Shown: positions 42,640-52,974 of the stretch, piece after piece
Numbering within the stretch: position 1 is the stretch's first letter
Layout: each line of letters begins with the position of its first letter
Assembly (NCBI GenBank): GCA_016271365.2
Contig: CM057452.1
Coordinates: forward strand, 825,994,001 to 826,058,000
DNA: 64,000 nucleotides
Source: Neoceratodus forsteri
Taxonomy: Eukaryota; Chordata; Ceratodontiformes; Ceratodontidae
Reading direction: 5' to 3'
Position numbers and translations under genes: made by a program
The notes under the pieces: model-generated
Database searches by the model: none
Seen by the model: only the letters and a program-made list of their open reading frames with translations
What the model was told of the DNA's origin: nothing

Positions 42640-45600
42640 GTTGGCCCATTGAGCTCGCTCAGTGGCCCTCTGTCAGTCGCTCATTGTGTTTCTCCCAGTG
42701 CTGCAGGCTGCTGTATAGTACTGGGCTCCTGTCTGCATTGGCACCCTTTTCTGTTCACAAAGAAATCCGCAGCTGTCCCGACACAGCTCCATTGAGGTGG
42801 GTTACTGCCCCTCTCTGACTTGCTCATTCTGTTTTTCCTGGCACTGCAGGATGTCCTTTTGTACTGGGCTCCTGCCTCTGTTGGTGGTTTTTTCTGCCCA
42901 CAAAGAAATCTGCAGTAGTCCTGACACAGGTCTGTTGAGCTTGCTCACTCCCTCTCTGTCACTCGCTCGTTTCGTTTCTGCCGGCACTGCAGGCTGGCCT
43001 TTTGTACCGGGCTCCTGGCTGCTTTGCCGCCTTTTTCTGCCCACAAAGAAATCCGCAGCAGTCAAGATAGAGCTCCATTGAGTTCACTCACTCATTCCCC
43101 CCTCTCACTTGCTCATTCTGTTTCTCCTGCCCCTGCAGGCTACCCTTTTGTACTGAGCCCCTCAGTGCATTGCTGCCTTTTTCTGCCCACAAAGAAATCT
43201 GTAGCAGTCCCAACAGAGTGCCGTTGAGCTCACTCTCTCCCCCCTCCCTCACTTGCTCATTCTGTGTCTCCCGCTGCTGCAGGCTGCCCTTTTGTACTGG
43301 GCTCCTGCCTGCATTGGTGGCTTTTTCTGCCCACAAAGAAATCTGCAGCAGTCCCGAGACAGCTTCGTTGAGCTCGCTCACTCCCCCTCTCTCACTCTCT
43401 TGTTCCGTTTCTGTCGGCGCTGCTGGCTGGGCTTTTGTTCTGGGCTCCTGCCTGTGTTGCCGCTTTCTTCTGCCCACAAAGAAATCTGCAGCAGTCGCGA
43501 TAGCGTTTCGTTGAGCTCGCTCACTCACTCCCCCTCCCTCTCTCGTTCGTTCTGTTTCCCCCACTGCTGCATGTTGCCCTTTTGTACTAGGCTTCTGCCT
43601 GCATTGGCACCTTTTTTTGCTCACAGAGAAATCCAGAGCTGTCCCAACAGAGCTCCGCTGAGGTCGTTCACTCTGCCCTTCTCACGCTCTCATTCTGTTT
43701 CTCCTGGTGCTGCAGGCTGACGTTTTGTACTTGGCTCCTGCCTCTGTTGGCGCCTTTACTTGCCCACAAAGAAATGTGCAGCAGTCCCGACAGAGCTCCA
43801 TTGAGCTTGCTCACTCTCCCTCTCTCACTCACTTGTTCCATTTCTGCCAGCGCTGCAGGCTGCCCTTTTGTGTTGGGCTCCTGCCTGCGTTGCCACCTTT
43901 TTCTGCCCACAAAGAAATCTCCAGCAGTCATGATATCACTCCGTTGAGCTTGCTCACTTACTCCCCCTCTCTCACTGATTCGTTCTGTTTCTCCCAGCGC
44001 TGCAGGCTACCATTTTGTACTTGGCCCCTGCATGCATTGCTGCCTTTTTCTGTCCACAAAGAAATCCACAGCAGTCCCAACAGAGCTCCGGTGAGCTCAC
44101 TCACTCCCCATCCCTCACTCACTCGTTCTGTGTCTCCCGCTGCTGCAGGTTGCCCGTTTGTACTGGGCTCCTGCCTGTGTTGCCACTTTTTTCTGCCCAC
44201 AAAGAAATCCACAGCAGTTATGATAGAGCTCCATTGAGGTCGCTCACTCCCCCATCTCACTCGCTCATTCTGGTTCTCCTGGTGCTGCAGGCTGCCCTTT
44301 TGTACTGGACTCCTGTCTATGTTGGCAATTTTTCTGCCCACAAACAAATCTGCAGCAGTCCCAACAGAGCTCCGTTGAGCTCGCTTATTCCCCGCTCTCA
44401 CTCGCTCGTACTGCTTCTGCCGCCTCTACAGGCTGCCCTTTTGTACTGGGCTCCTGCCTGTGTTGTGCCTTCTTCTGCCTACAAAGAAATCTGCAGCAGT
44501 CACGATAGAGCTCCATTGAGCTCTCTCACTCCACCTCTCTCACTAGCTCGTTCTGTTTCTCCCACTGCTGCAGGCTGCCCTTTTGTACTGGGCTCCTACC
44601 TGCATTGGTACCTTTTTCTGCCCACAAATAAATCCTCCGCTGTCCCAAGAGAGCTCTGTTGAGGTCACTCACTCCCCGAGTCTTACGCACTCGTTCAGTT
44701 ACTCTTGGCGCTGCAGGCTGCCCTTTTGTACTGGGCTCCTGAATCTGTTGGCATCTTTTTCTGCCCACAGAGAAATCTGCAGCAGTCCCGACAGAACTCT
44801 GTTGACCTCATTCACTCCCCCTCTCTCACTCGCTCCTTCCATTTCTGCCGGTGCTGCAGGCTGCCCGTTTGTATGGGGCTCCTGCATGCGTTGCCCCCCT
44901 TTTCTGCCCACAAAGAAATCCACAGCAGTCATGATAGAGCTTCATTAAGCTCGCTCACTCCCCCTCTCTCAGTCACTCATTCTGTTTCTTCCACTGCTGC
45001 AGGCTGCTCATTTGTACTGGGCCTCTGCGTGCATTGCTGCCTTTTTCTGCCCACAAACAAATCCACAGCAGTCCCAACAGAGCTCCGTTGAGCTCACTCA
45101 CTCCCCCTCCCTCACTCGCTCGTTCTGTGTCTCCTGCTGCTGCAGGCTGCCCTTTTGTACTGGGCTCCTGCCTGTGTTGGTACCTTTTCCTGCCCACAAA
45201 GAAATCCACAGCAGTCCCGACGGAGCTCAGTTGAGCTCGATTAGTCCCCCCCCCCCACCTCGCTCATTCCGTTTCTGCCAGCGCTGCTGGCTGGGCTTTT
45301 GTACTGGGCTCCTGCCTGTGTTGCCGCCTTCTTCTGTCCACAAAGATATCTGCAGCAGTCACGATAGAGCTCTGTTGAGCTCGCTCACTCACTCCCCCCT
45401 CTCACTCATTCATTCTGTTTCTCCCACTGCTGCAGGCTGCCCTTTTGTACTGGGCTTCTGCCTGCATTGGTACCTTTTTTTTGCCCACAAAGAAATCCGC
45501 AGCTGTCCCGACAGAGCTCCATTGAGGTCGCTCACTCTGCCTGTCTCACTCGCTCATTCTGTTTCTCCTGGCACTGCAGGCTGCCGTTTTGTACTTGGCT

Positions 45601-47545
45601 CCTGCCTCTGTTGGCACCTTTTTCTGCCCACAAAGAAATGTGCAGCAGTCCCAACAGAGCTCCATTGAGATTGCTCACTCCCCCTCTCTCACTCGCTTTT
45701 TCTGTTTCTGCAGGCTTCCCTTTTGTACATGGCTCCTGCCTGTGTTGCCGCCGCCTTCCGCCCACAAAGAAATCTGCAGCAGTCACGATAGCACTCCGTT
45801 GAGCTCGCTCACTCACTCCACCTCTCTCAATCATTCGTCTGTTTCTCCTGCTGATGCAGGCTGCCCTTTTGTACTGTGCCCCTGCATGCATTGCTGCCTT
45901 TTCTGCACACAAAGAAATCTGCAGCAGTCCCAACAGGGCTCCGGTGAGCTCACTCACTCCCCCTCCCTCACTCGCTCATTCTGTGTCTCCCACTGCTGCA
46001 GGCTGCTCTTTTGTACTGGGTTCCTGCCTGCGTTGGTGTTTTTTCTGCCCACAAAGAGATCTGCAGCAGTCCTGACACAGCTCTGTTGAGGTCGCTCACT
46101 CCCCCTCTGTCACTCGCTCATTCCGTTTCTGCCGGCGCTGCAGTCTGGCATTTTGTACTGGGCTCCTCCCTGGGTTGCTGCCTTTTCTTGCCCACAAAGA
46201 AATCTGCAGCAGTCACGATAGACCTCCACTGAGGTCGCTCACTCCCCTTGTCTCACTCGCTCATTCTGTTTCTCCTGGTGCTGCAGGCTGCCCTTTTGTA
46301 CTGGGCTCCTGCCTCTGTTGGTGCCTTTTTTTGGCCACAAACAAATCTGCAGCAGTAATGACACAGCTCCCTTGAGCTCACCCATTCCCTGCTCTCACTC
46401 GCTGATCCCATTTCTGCCGCTGCTCCAGGCTGCCCTTTTGTACTGGGCTCCTGCTTGCATTGCGCCTTCTTCTGCCCACAAAGAAATCTGCAGCAGTCAC
46501 GATAGAGCTCTGTTGAGCTCTCTCACTCCCCCTCTCTCACTAGCTCATTCTGTTTCTCCTGCTGCTGCAGACTGCCCTTTTGTACTAGGCTCCTGCATGC
46601 ATTGCTGCCTTTTTCTGCCCACAAAGAAATCTGCTGCAGTCCCGACACAGCTCTGTTGAGCTCGCTCACTCCCCCTCTCTCACTTGCTTGTTCCATTTCT
46701 GCTGGCGCTGCAGGCTGGCCTTTTGTACTGGTCTCCTGCCTGCATTGCAGCCTTTTTCTGCCCACAAACAAATCTGCAGCAGTCATGATAGAGCTCTGTT
46801 GAGCGTGCTCACTCCCCCTCTCTCACTTGCTCGTTGTGTTTCTCCCGGCGCTGCAGGCTGCCCTTTTGTACTGGGCTCCTGCCTGTGTTGGTACCTTTTT
46901 CTGCCCACAAATAAATCTGCCGCTGTCCCAAGAGAGCTCTGTTGAGGTCGCTCACTCCCCCCGTCTTAGACGCTCATTCTGTTTCTCTTGGTGCTGCAGG
47001 CTGCACTTTTGTACTGGCTCCTGCCTCTGTTGGTACCTTTTTCTGCCCACAAAGAAATCTGCAGCAGTCCTGACAGAACTCAATTGACCTCACTCACTCC
47101 TCCTTTCTCACTCACTCGTTCCGTTTCTGCTGGAGCTGCAGGCTGCCCTTTTGTACAGGGTTCCTGCATGCATTGCCACCTTTTTCTGCCCACGAAGAAA
47201 ACCGAAGCAGTCACGATACAGCTCCGTTGTGCTCGCTCACTCCCCCTCTCTCAGTCACTCATTTTGTTTCTTCTGCCGCTGCAGGCTGTCCTTTTGTACT
47301 GGGCTCCTGTCTCTGTTGGCACCTTTTTCTGCCCACAAAGAAATATGCAGCAGTCCCGACAGAACTCCGTTTTCCCCTCACTCACTCACCCTCCCTCACT
47401 CGCTCGTTCTGTGTCTCCTTGTGCTGCAGGCTGCTCTTTTGTACTGGGCTCCTGCCTGCATTGGCACCTTTTCCTGCCCACAAAGAAATCTACAGCAGTC
47501 CCAACAGAGCTCAGTTGAGCTCGGTCACTCCCCCCCACTCGCTCT
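42640..47545. repeat. ~143-bp tandem satellite, about 34 monomers
   Basis: The phrase GCTGCAGGCTGCCCTTTTGT, then ACTGGGCTCCTGCCTG, TTGG, CACCTTTTTCTGCCCACAAA and GAAATCTGCAGCAGTC, recurs from about 42,705 to 47,428 with spacing of 140-147 (mostly 143). About 34 units were counted. Each ends in a pyrimidine-rich CTCACTCCCCCTCTCTCACT segment. Monomers fall into recognisable types that follow one another in a fixed order. Because 143 is not a multiple of three and units are poor in stops, open frames of 150-218 codons occur in all three forward frames; these are by-products. Confidence 0.95.
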
Positions 47546-48870
47546 ATCCTAATCTGTCCCAAACACTGAATTCCGACTGCGAATGCTGTATTCTGTGCCA
47601 GAAGCGCGAAAACATATTTCAGCCAGGATGTGAAACATGACAACTGCACTGATCATAAGGAGGTGTGGAAAAATGCCAGTGTTGAAAATATGGTGTGAAA
47701 ATATTACTAATTTGCGAAGTTACAAGGGTGCGTGGAAACTGCACAACGCACGCTTGTAACACAGTCATTTTATGGAGTTTCATCACAAAATTTTCAACAT
47801 AGGCATTTTAGGACCTCTACTCATGAACAGTGTCAGTGTGATTTTCTTAATGTGCCCCGAACACTGATTTCCCACAGCAACTGTGCTATTGTGCATCAGA
47901 AGAGCAAAAACACATTTCAGCCAGGATGTGAAAAATGACAGCTGCACTGTTCATAAGGAGGTGTGGAAAAATTGCAACGTTGAAAATCTGATGAAAATGT
48001 TGCAAGTTAGAGAGAGTCGGCGTGCTGGAAACTGCGCAACGTACGCTCGTATCACACATTTTATGGACTTTCATCACCAAATTTTCAACATAGGCATTTT
48101 AGGACCTCTGCTAATGATCAATGTGACTGTCATTTTCATAATGTGTCCTGAACATGGATTTCCCACAATGACCGCGCTATTCTGTGCCAAAAGTGCGAAA
48201 ACACATTTTGGCCAGGATCTAAAAAATGACAGCTGTACTGTTCATAAGGAGGTGGAAGAACAATGGCAATGTTGAAAATCTGGAGTGAAAATATTATAAA
48301 TTGAGAACTCACGAAAGGCATGTGTAACCGCGCAATATAATGCCAGAATACAGTCATTTATAGAATGTATCGCACCAAATTTTCAACTTAGGCATTTTAG
48401 GACCTCTGCTCATGAACAGTGTCACTGTCATTTTTGTAATCTGTCCTGAACTTTGATTTCACTATTCTGTGCTGGAAGTGCAAAAACCCATTTTGGCCCG
48501 GATGTGAAAAATGACAGCTGTACTGTTCACAAGGAGGTGTGGAAAAATGCCAATGTTGAAAATCTGATGTGAAACTATTGCAAATTTGCGAAGTTACGAG
48601 TGTGCGTAGCAACTGTGCAATGCACGCGCATAAAACAGTAATTTTCTGAATTTATTCCACTAAATTTGCAACATAGACTTTTTGAGAGCCCACATCATGA
48701 ACACTGGCACTGTCATTTCGTTAATCTGGCCCGAAAGTTGATTCCTCACAGTGACCGTGAAATCACCTTTTGGGGCCAATTAATGCCATGACAGTGGCAG
48801 AATTCATGAGGAGGGGTCCCAAAAACCCAATGTTGAAAATTTGTTGCCAAAATTCCAAAAAATGACTGAG
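47546..48870. repeat. ~290-bp satellite, about 4.6 units, each an inverted dimer
   Basis: Anchors such as CAGCCAGGATGTGA/GGCCAGGAT at ~47,618, 47,918, 48,209 and 48,495 give a period of 286-300. Within each unit, ATTTTCAACATAGGCATTTT, then GGACCTC, then CATGAACAGTG and GTCATTTT, is followed ~100 bases later by the same text inverted (AAAATGACAG, ACTGTTCATAAGGAGGTG, AAAAATGCCAATGTTGAAAA). The unit is thus two ~145-base halves in opposite orientation. Units become more diverged toward the right end. Confidence 0.88.
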
Positions 48871-49180
48871 ATATGCATCATCATAAAAAAACACTATTTA
48901 TTCCATTATACAACTTACCGGCATTTTCTCAGTTTGTGGTCGGCTTTGAAGAGTGCAGATGTGTTCCGAGTCCCCCGAAGATCGTCGCGCCAGGCTCCGA
49001 GGTAAGTATGGGGTGGGGTGGGAGGTAGGGTCATGAGTGGGCGGTTGTGGGAGGCGAGATGGCAGGACCTTTTTCTCTTTAGGAGTTAAAAAAGAAGTCA
49101 GGGGACTTTTTTTTTTTGCAGCTACTTTTGGCATGCTGGGGTGGTTCCCAGTGTGCCATCTGCATGTTTTGGGGTAGGGG
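48871..49180. other. Unassigned sequence after the satellites
   Basis: Contains a G-rich patch (49,000-49,060) and an oligo-T tract (49,107-49,120). No gene or transposon end was identified. Confidence 0.35.
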
Positions 49181-49385
49181 GTACTGGAGCCGATGGGGAT
49201 TGGGCACCCCCCTCAACACACAAGAAATGAGGCGGGGATATGCTGATGGGGATTGGGCATCCCCGTCATCAAACACAGAAGGAAGGAGTGACATAAGCTG
49301 AGGGGGACTGGGCACCCCCCTCGGCACACAAGAAATGGGGGACAAGCTGATGGGGAATGGGATCCCCATCAGCAACAGCCCTGCA
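49181..49385. repeat. Short ~60-bp tandem repeats (GCTGATGGGGATTGGG)
   Basis: Three to four imperfect copies of GCTGATGGGGATTGGGCACC, then a CCCCTC segment and ACACAAGAAATG, are seen at about 49,190, 49,238, 49,295 and 49,345. Next to them, at 49,380-49,465, a 38-base CTGCAATGA..CTCATTGTAGCGG unit is duplicated. No gene is indicated. Confidence 0.6.
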
Positions 49386-49465
49386 ATGAGGGGTCACTTC
49401 CTCATTGTAGCGGATGACACTGCAATGACGAGGCGGCTCCTGATTGCAGCGGCTAAAACATTAGA

Positions 49466-50280
49466 AAGTTGTGGCACGCTGGCTGAACTAGTGTCAGCAG
49501 CAGTGTGCCACAGTATTGGGGAAAGCGGGCTATTGTTTTAAGCTGTGGAGGCACTATTACAATACAGTGCCAAGGCCCCACAACCTGCTTCTTGCAAAAG
49601 CTGCCGTAATATGTTTCTTGCGCATGCACGCAATCAACATAATAAATAAGGAAAGGCAATAATTTTCATCCTCTAATTTCTTCTGTTCCTGGCAGTTACT
49701 TTCAGTCTACACTGACCTGTTCAGTTTTGTGTTGTTTTTATATTAGTATAGCAAGCTTTGTAAGCAGTTCACCTTCTGTACCTTTCTTTTTTAAATGTTT
49801 AGAGATTACAGTCTTCTCTAAATTACTGTTTTTCCAGGTAGTTGGTAGGTCCCTGAATGGTACAAAACACACTATTTACCACTTCATTCAACATAATTAT
49901 GTGGTACAGCAAATGTTAGTTGCTGCATGTCGGCCCCCTAGCAAACTATGTTGTCATACAAGGAGATTTCTGCCTGTCACATGTGGCCTATAGTCAACAT
50001 GTTCTATTGTCAAATTTGTTTCTCCTATTCTGAGACTACTTCAGATACCTTTTGAAAATAAAACCCTACATATCAGAATAGTATCCTTCACTTTAACAGG
50101 GATTTAAAACCACAATTATAGGCTAGTGTCATTTTCCTTTGCATTTGACCATTTTGGTTATTGGGAAATATGGGTTTGGATAGAACTTCTATTTTAAATA
50201 ATATCACTCATGGTAATATTGGTTAGTGAATATATACTGTATGTATGTGCCAGTAACGTCTGTTAATCATTATCATCTTC
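49466..50280. other. No recognisable feature
   Basis: Unique-looking AT-rich sequence with only short frames. Nothing supported. Confidence 0.35.
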
Positions 50281-51020
50281 TCCATCAGCTGCACCATTTA
50301 AGTGTCTACATTACTAATGCAGTTAAATAAATCTGAGAGGTCATTATCATACAGTGGAATGAAAGATCTTTTGATTAGTCCCTTCGACAGAAATCCCAAG
50401 TCAATGGGAACATCTGTTTGATACACAATAGTGTCTTCCTTTTGGGGCTTCACTCAGAGATTGCTCTTGAAGATGCCAGAGGCAGAAGTATCAGAAGATA
50501 CACCAATGAAACTAATGTTCCCAGATGTGTGACCATCCAAGGTTAGCTTCAGTCTGCCTGAGACTTGTAAGTGTATCATAAGTTCAACATTTTCATTTGT
50601 TCACAGAGTAACAGTAATAGTTTATGGCATGACATTTTACTTAAAATTTGCTAAACTGCCACATGCTTACATGTGTTATGTCCAGGATGATGTGAATCAG
50701 AGTATTTCTGTATTTGATGCCATAACTAGCGCCATGCAGAATACGCAAGCTTCACTTTGTGACAAAAAAAACATGCTTTGCATAGCCTCAGGGCCCATTG
50801 TGTGGCATCAGCAGAAGAGTGTGAAGAGCATTGCTTCATCAGTGAAGGTAACAACTTCACAGAAGCTTTCAGGTGGGATTTCTAGGTCATGTGATGTTAT
50901 TCTGCGAGTGAGAAAGGGGTCACATCTGCTCCAGAAAGTATCTCTGCAATACATGGCCACCTGCAGTTTGACTGTATACTGTCACTGCATTTACACACCT
51001 GGTTTGGTGCATGTTGTTGT
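50281..51020 (-). pseudogene. Possible decayed coding region of unknown origin, minus strand
   Basis: One minus-strand frame reads as protein-like sequence for about 240 codons with roughly eight stops. It includes a FIGVSSDTSASGIF stretch (plus ~50,470-50,510) and a DLGFLSKGLIKRSFIPLYDN stretch (plus ~50,345-50,400). The balance of residues is unlike chance translation of AT-rich DNA. I do not recognise a family. The opposite strand also has a 132-codon frame (50,629-51,027). Either could be chance; the minus frame looks the more protein-like. Confidence 0.25.
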
Positions 51021-51077
51021 AGAGTAGTTTGGAGTATTAGGGGAAGTGTTTTTGATAAATTATAAAAATGTAATTAT

Positions 51078-51410
51078 CTGCGCCACACCAGGTTGTGCAT
51101 TACAGAAAGAGTAAGGTGCTTCTGGGAGTCCCAGGTTTCCAGTTCCCATGGTAGTGCAGCTGGTAGAGCAACCAGAATGGTATTCTGGGTGGCCTGGGTT
51201 CAAATCTCAAGCTAAGGCACTTATTGTATTTCTTTCTATTTACTTATCTGTGCAGCACCAGGCTGTGCATTAGTAAAAGAGCAGGGTGCTTCTGGGTGGG
51301 AGTCCCAAGTTTCCAGTTGCCTTGGTGGTATAGCTGATAACACAACCAGAACAGTATTCTGAGTGGCCTGGATTCAAAGCTCAGCTAAGGCACTTATTTC
51401 TTTCTCTGTT
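51078..51410 (+). mobile_element. Tandemly duplicated tRNA-like SINE, two copies
   Basis: Two ~170-base units start at CACCAGGTTGTGCATTA (~51,087) and CACCAGGCTGTGCATTA (~51,258). In the first, an A-box, TAGTGCAGCTGG (51,152-51,163), fits the pol III consensus exactly. A B-box-like GGTTCAAATCTC (51,197-51,208) lies 45 bases from the A-box start. In the second copy both boxes are weaker (TGGTATAGCTGA, GATTCAAAGCTC). Both end in TAAGGCACTTATT and a T-rich tail. These are tRNA-derived SINE units, not functional tRNA genes. Confidence 0.6.
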
Positions 51411-51645
51411 CTGTTTGTTTGGATTCCATATATGTGCACACTACACTTTTGTGAATAAACGTGTTTTTTTCAAAAGATTTTCTGATTCTGTTTTACCAGT
51501 GCTCTGCTGTTTATTTCTGCTGCAGTGTGAGCTCTGTTGGTTAGCTGCTACCAAATGCTTCTTGCCTACAACCAATGAAAAGAGCAGTACACCACTAAGT
51601 TTGCTTTGGCAGATTTTACTGTTTTTCCACATTTCCAGATAATAG

Positions 51646-51783
51646 AAACATAGAAGTTGATGGCAGATAAGGACTGCTAGGCCCATCCAGTCTGCCCATT
51701 TCTTTTTCTACCTTATAAATGTGCCATCGGCCTTTGCTCTGTCAGTGGTCTATCTATTCATACTCATCTGTATTGCTCCTTTA
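51646..51783 (-). mobile_element. CR1-A-type 3' end, minus strand
   Basis: ATAGAAACATAGAAGTTGATGG, followed by an AGGCCCATCCAGTCTGCCC segment and CTATTCATACTCAT, is the inverse of the last ~140 bases of CR1-A at 10,375-10,512. It is a strongly 5'-truncated copy with no coding part. Confidence 0.88.
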
Positions 51784-52130
51784 AGCCTACTATGCTGCTG
51801 CTGCTGTGTGAATCTCTATCAGGCTGTTCCCACATGCTCTCATTCTCTATAAAGTGATAATTTACAATACATGCCTTTTACCTTAGGGACCCTTTTCCAT
51901 TTTATTAATGATGGTGAAACCAAAAGCTGGTGCTGGCAGAAAAGGCTTTGTAGGTGGAAACCATAACAAGGTTTTCAGTCAGGTCAGTGAAGAGAGAAGG
52001 GAAGAAATAGCTGGAGCCCATGGGAAACTGTTTGTGGAGTCAGCCAAGTAGTAGTATCTGTGCAGTGGCCACAGTCACAATAAAATGTGAGCGTCAAAAA
52101 GAAAAAAAGACCACCACTAGCAGCCATGGC
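51784..52130. other. Unassigned, purine-rich toward the right
   Basis: No gene is supported. The purine-rich sequence from ~51,900 appears to continue on the other side of the 52,131-52,974 MITE, so the MITE split a single older segment. Confidence 0.35.
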
Positions 52131-52974
52131 TTAAAGGAGTACTACAGTCAAAATTTGCAAAAACAGATGTTGTGCAGAGTGTTTTGAGTTGTGTGCATGG
52201 TCCTTATGTGTTCCTCTCTATTAAGAGGTTTTTTTTTTCTAAATTAGCCTGCTAGTTATATAATAGTTTGATGTCCCCCCGGGGATCTCCACTTTAGCAT
52301 GATTCATTGCTCTTCTTTTTCCTACAATGCCTCCTGTCCCATGTGACAGTGGTGCATCCAGTCCCACTGATTCAGCAAGTACTACAGATAGGAGCCTGAT
52401 GTTCTGGCCTCCAGTAAATTACTCAAATTCAATATTTTTCTTTTCTATATGTTTGTTAAGTCTAACCAGCAGGAGTAAACATTTTGCTTTTAAAACTTTT
52501 CATTTCGTCAAGCTACGCACAGCCATAAAAAGCACACAAATCACCCCAGTTCATCAATGCTATAATCAGTAAAGAATCACGCTGTTTTCTTAGAGAATAA
52601 CCCCTTCAATTAACCCTCAAGTGTTTGCTAAACTGTGAATGTAGACAGTAGTGCTCACTGGATAAGGAAAGTTATTTAACGTCACAGCTCTGCTGTTGTA
52701 CAATTGACTATAAACCAGTACTTACTGAATCTATGGTCCCGGATAAATCACTGTCACATGGGACAGGAGGCACTGCATGAAAAAGAAGAATGAGAAACCA
52801 TGCTAAGATGAAGATCCCCAGGAGTCATAAAGCTACCATATAACTAGCAGGCTAATTTATAAAAAAAATGAACTCCTAATAGCAGAAAAAGACACACTAG
52901 AACTACATACAGAGATCAAAACACTCTGCAAAGCATATGTTGTTTTTCAAATTCTAACTGTAGTACTCCTTTAA
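52131..52974. mobile_element. Kolobok/T2-like MITE with ~235-bp inverted repeats and TTAA ends
   Basis: The left end, TTAAAGGAGTACTACAGT (52,131), is matched by the inverted right end finishing at 52,974. The arms stay recognisably similar for about 235 bases, through ATTAGCCTGCTAGTTATAT and GCCTCCTGTCCCATGTGACA. TTAAAGGRR termini with a TTAA target characterise the T2/Kolobok group known from Xenopus; the assignment is from memory of that consensus. The ~370-base centre encodes nothing recognised. Confidence 0.8.

Noticed and set aside
42640..47545. CRISPR-like regularly spaced repeats
   Set aside because: There are no unique spacers between short repeats; the full 143-bp unit is repeated, and the context is a vertebrate genome.
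42797..47640. Many open frames of 100-218 codons across the 143-bp satellite
   Set aside because: The repeat length is not a multiple of three, so the same unit is read in all frames; the repeated peptide pattern is a by-product of the satellite.
51140..51210. tRNA gene on the plus strand
   Set aside because: The boxes fit, but the unit is duplicated with a T-rich tail and does not form a full cloverleaf; a SINE head is more likely.
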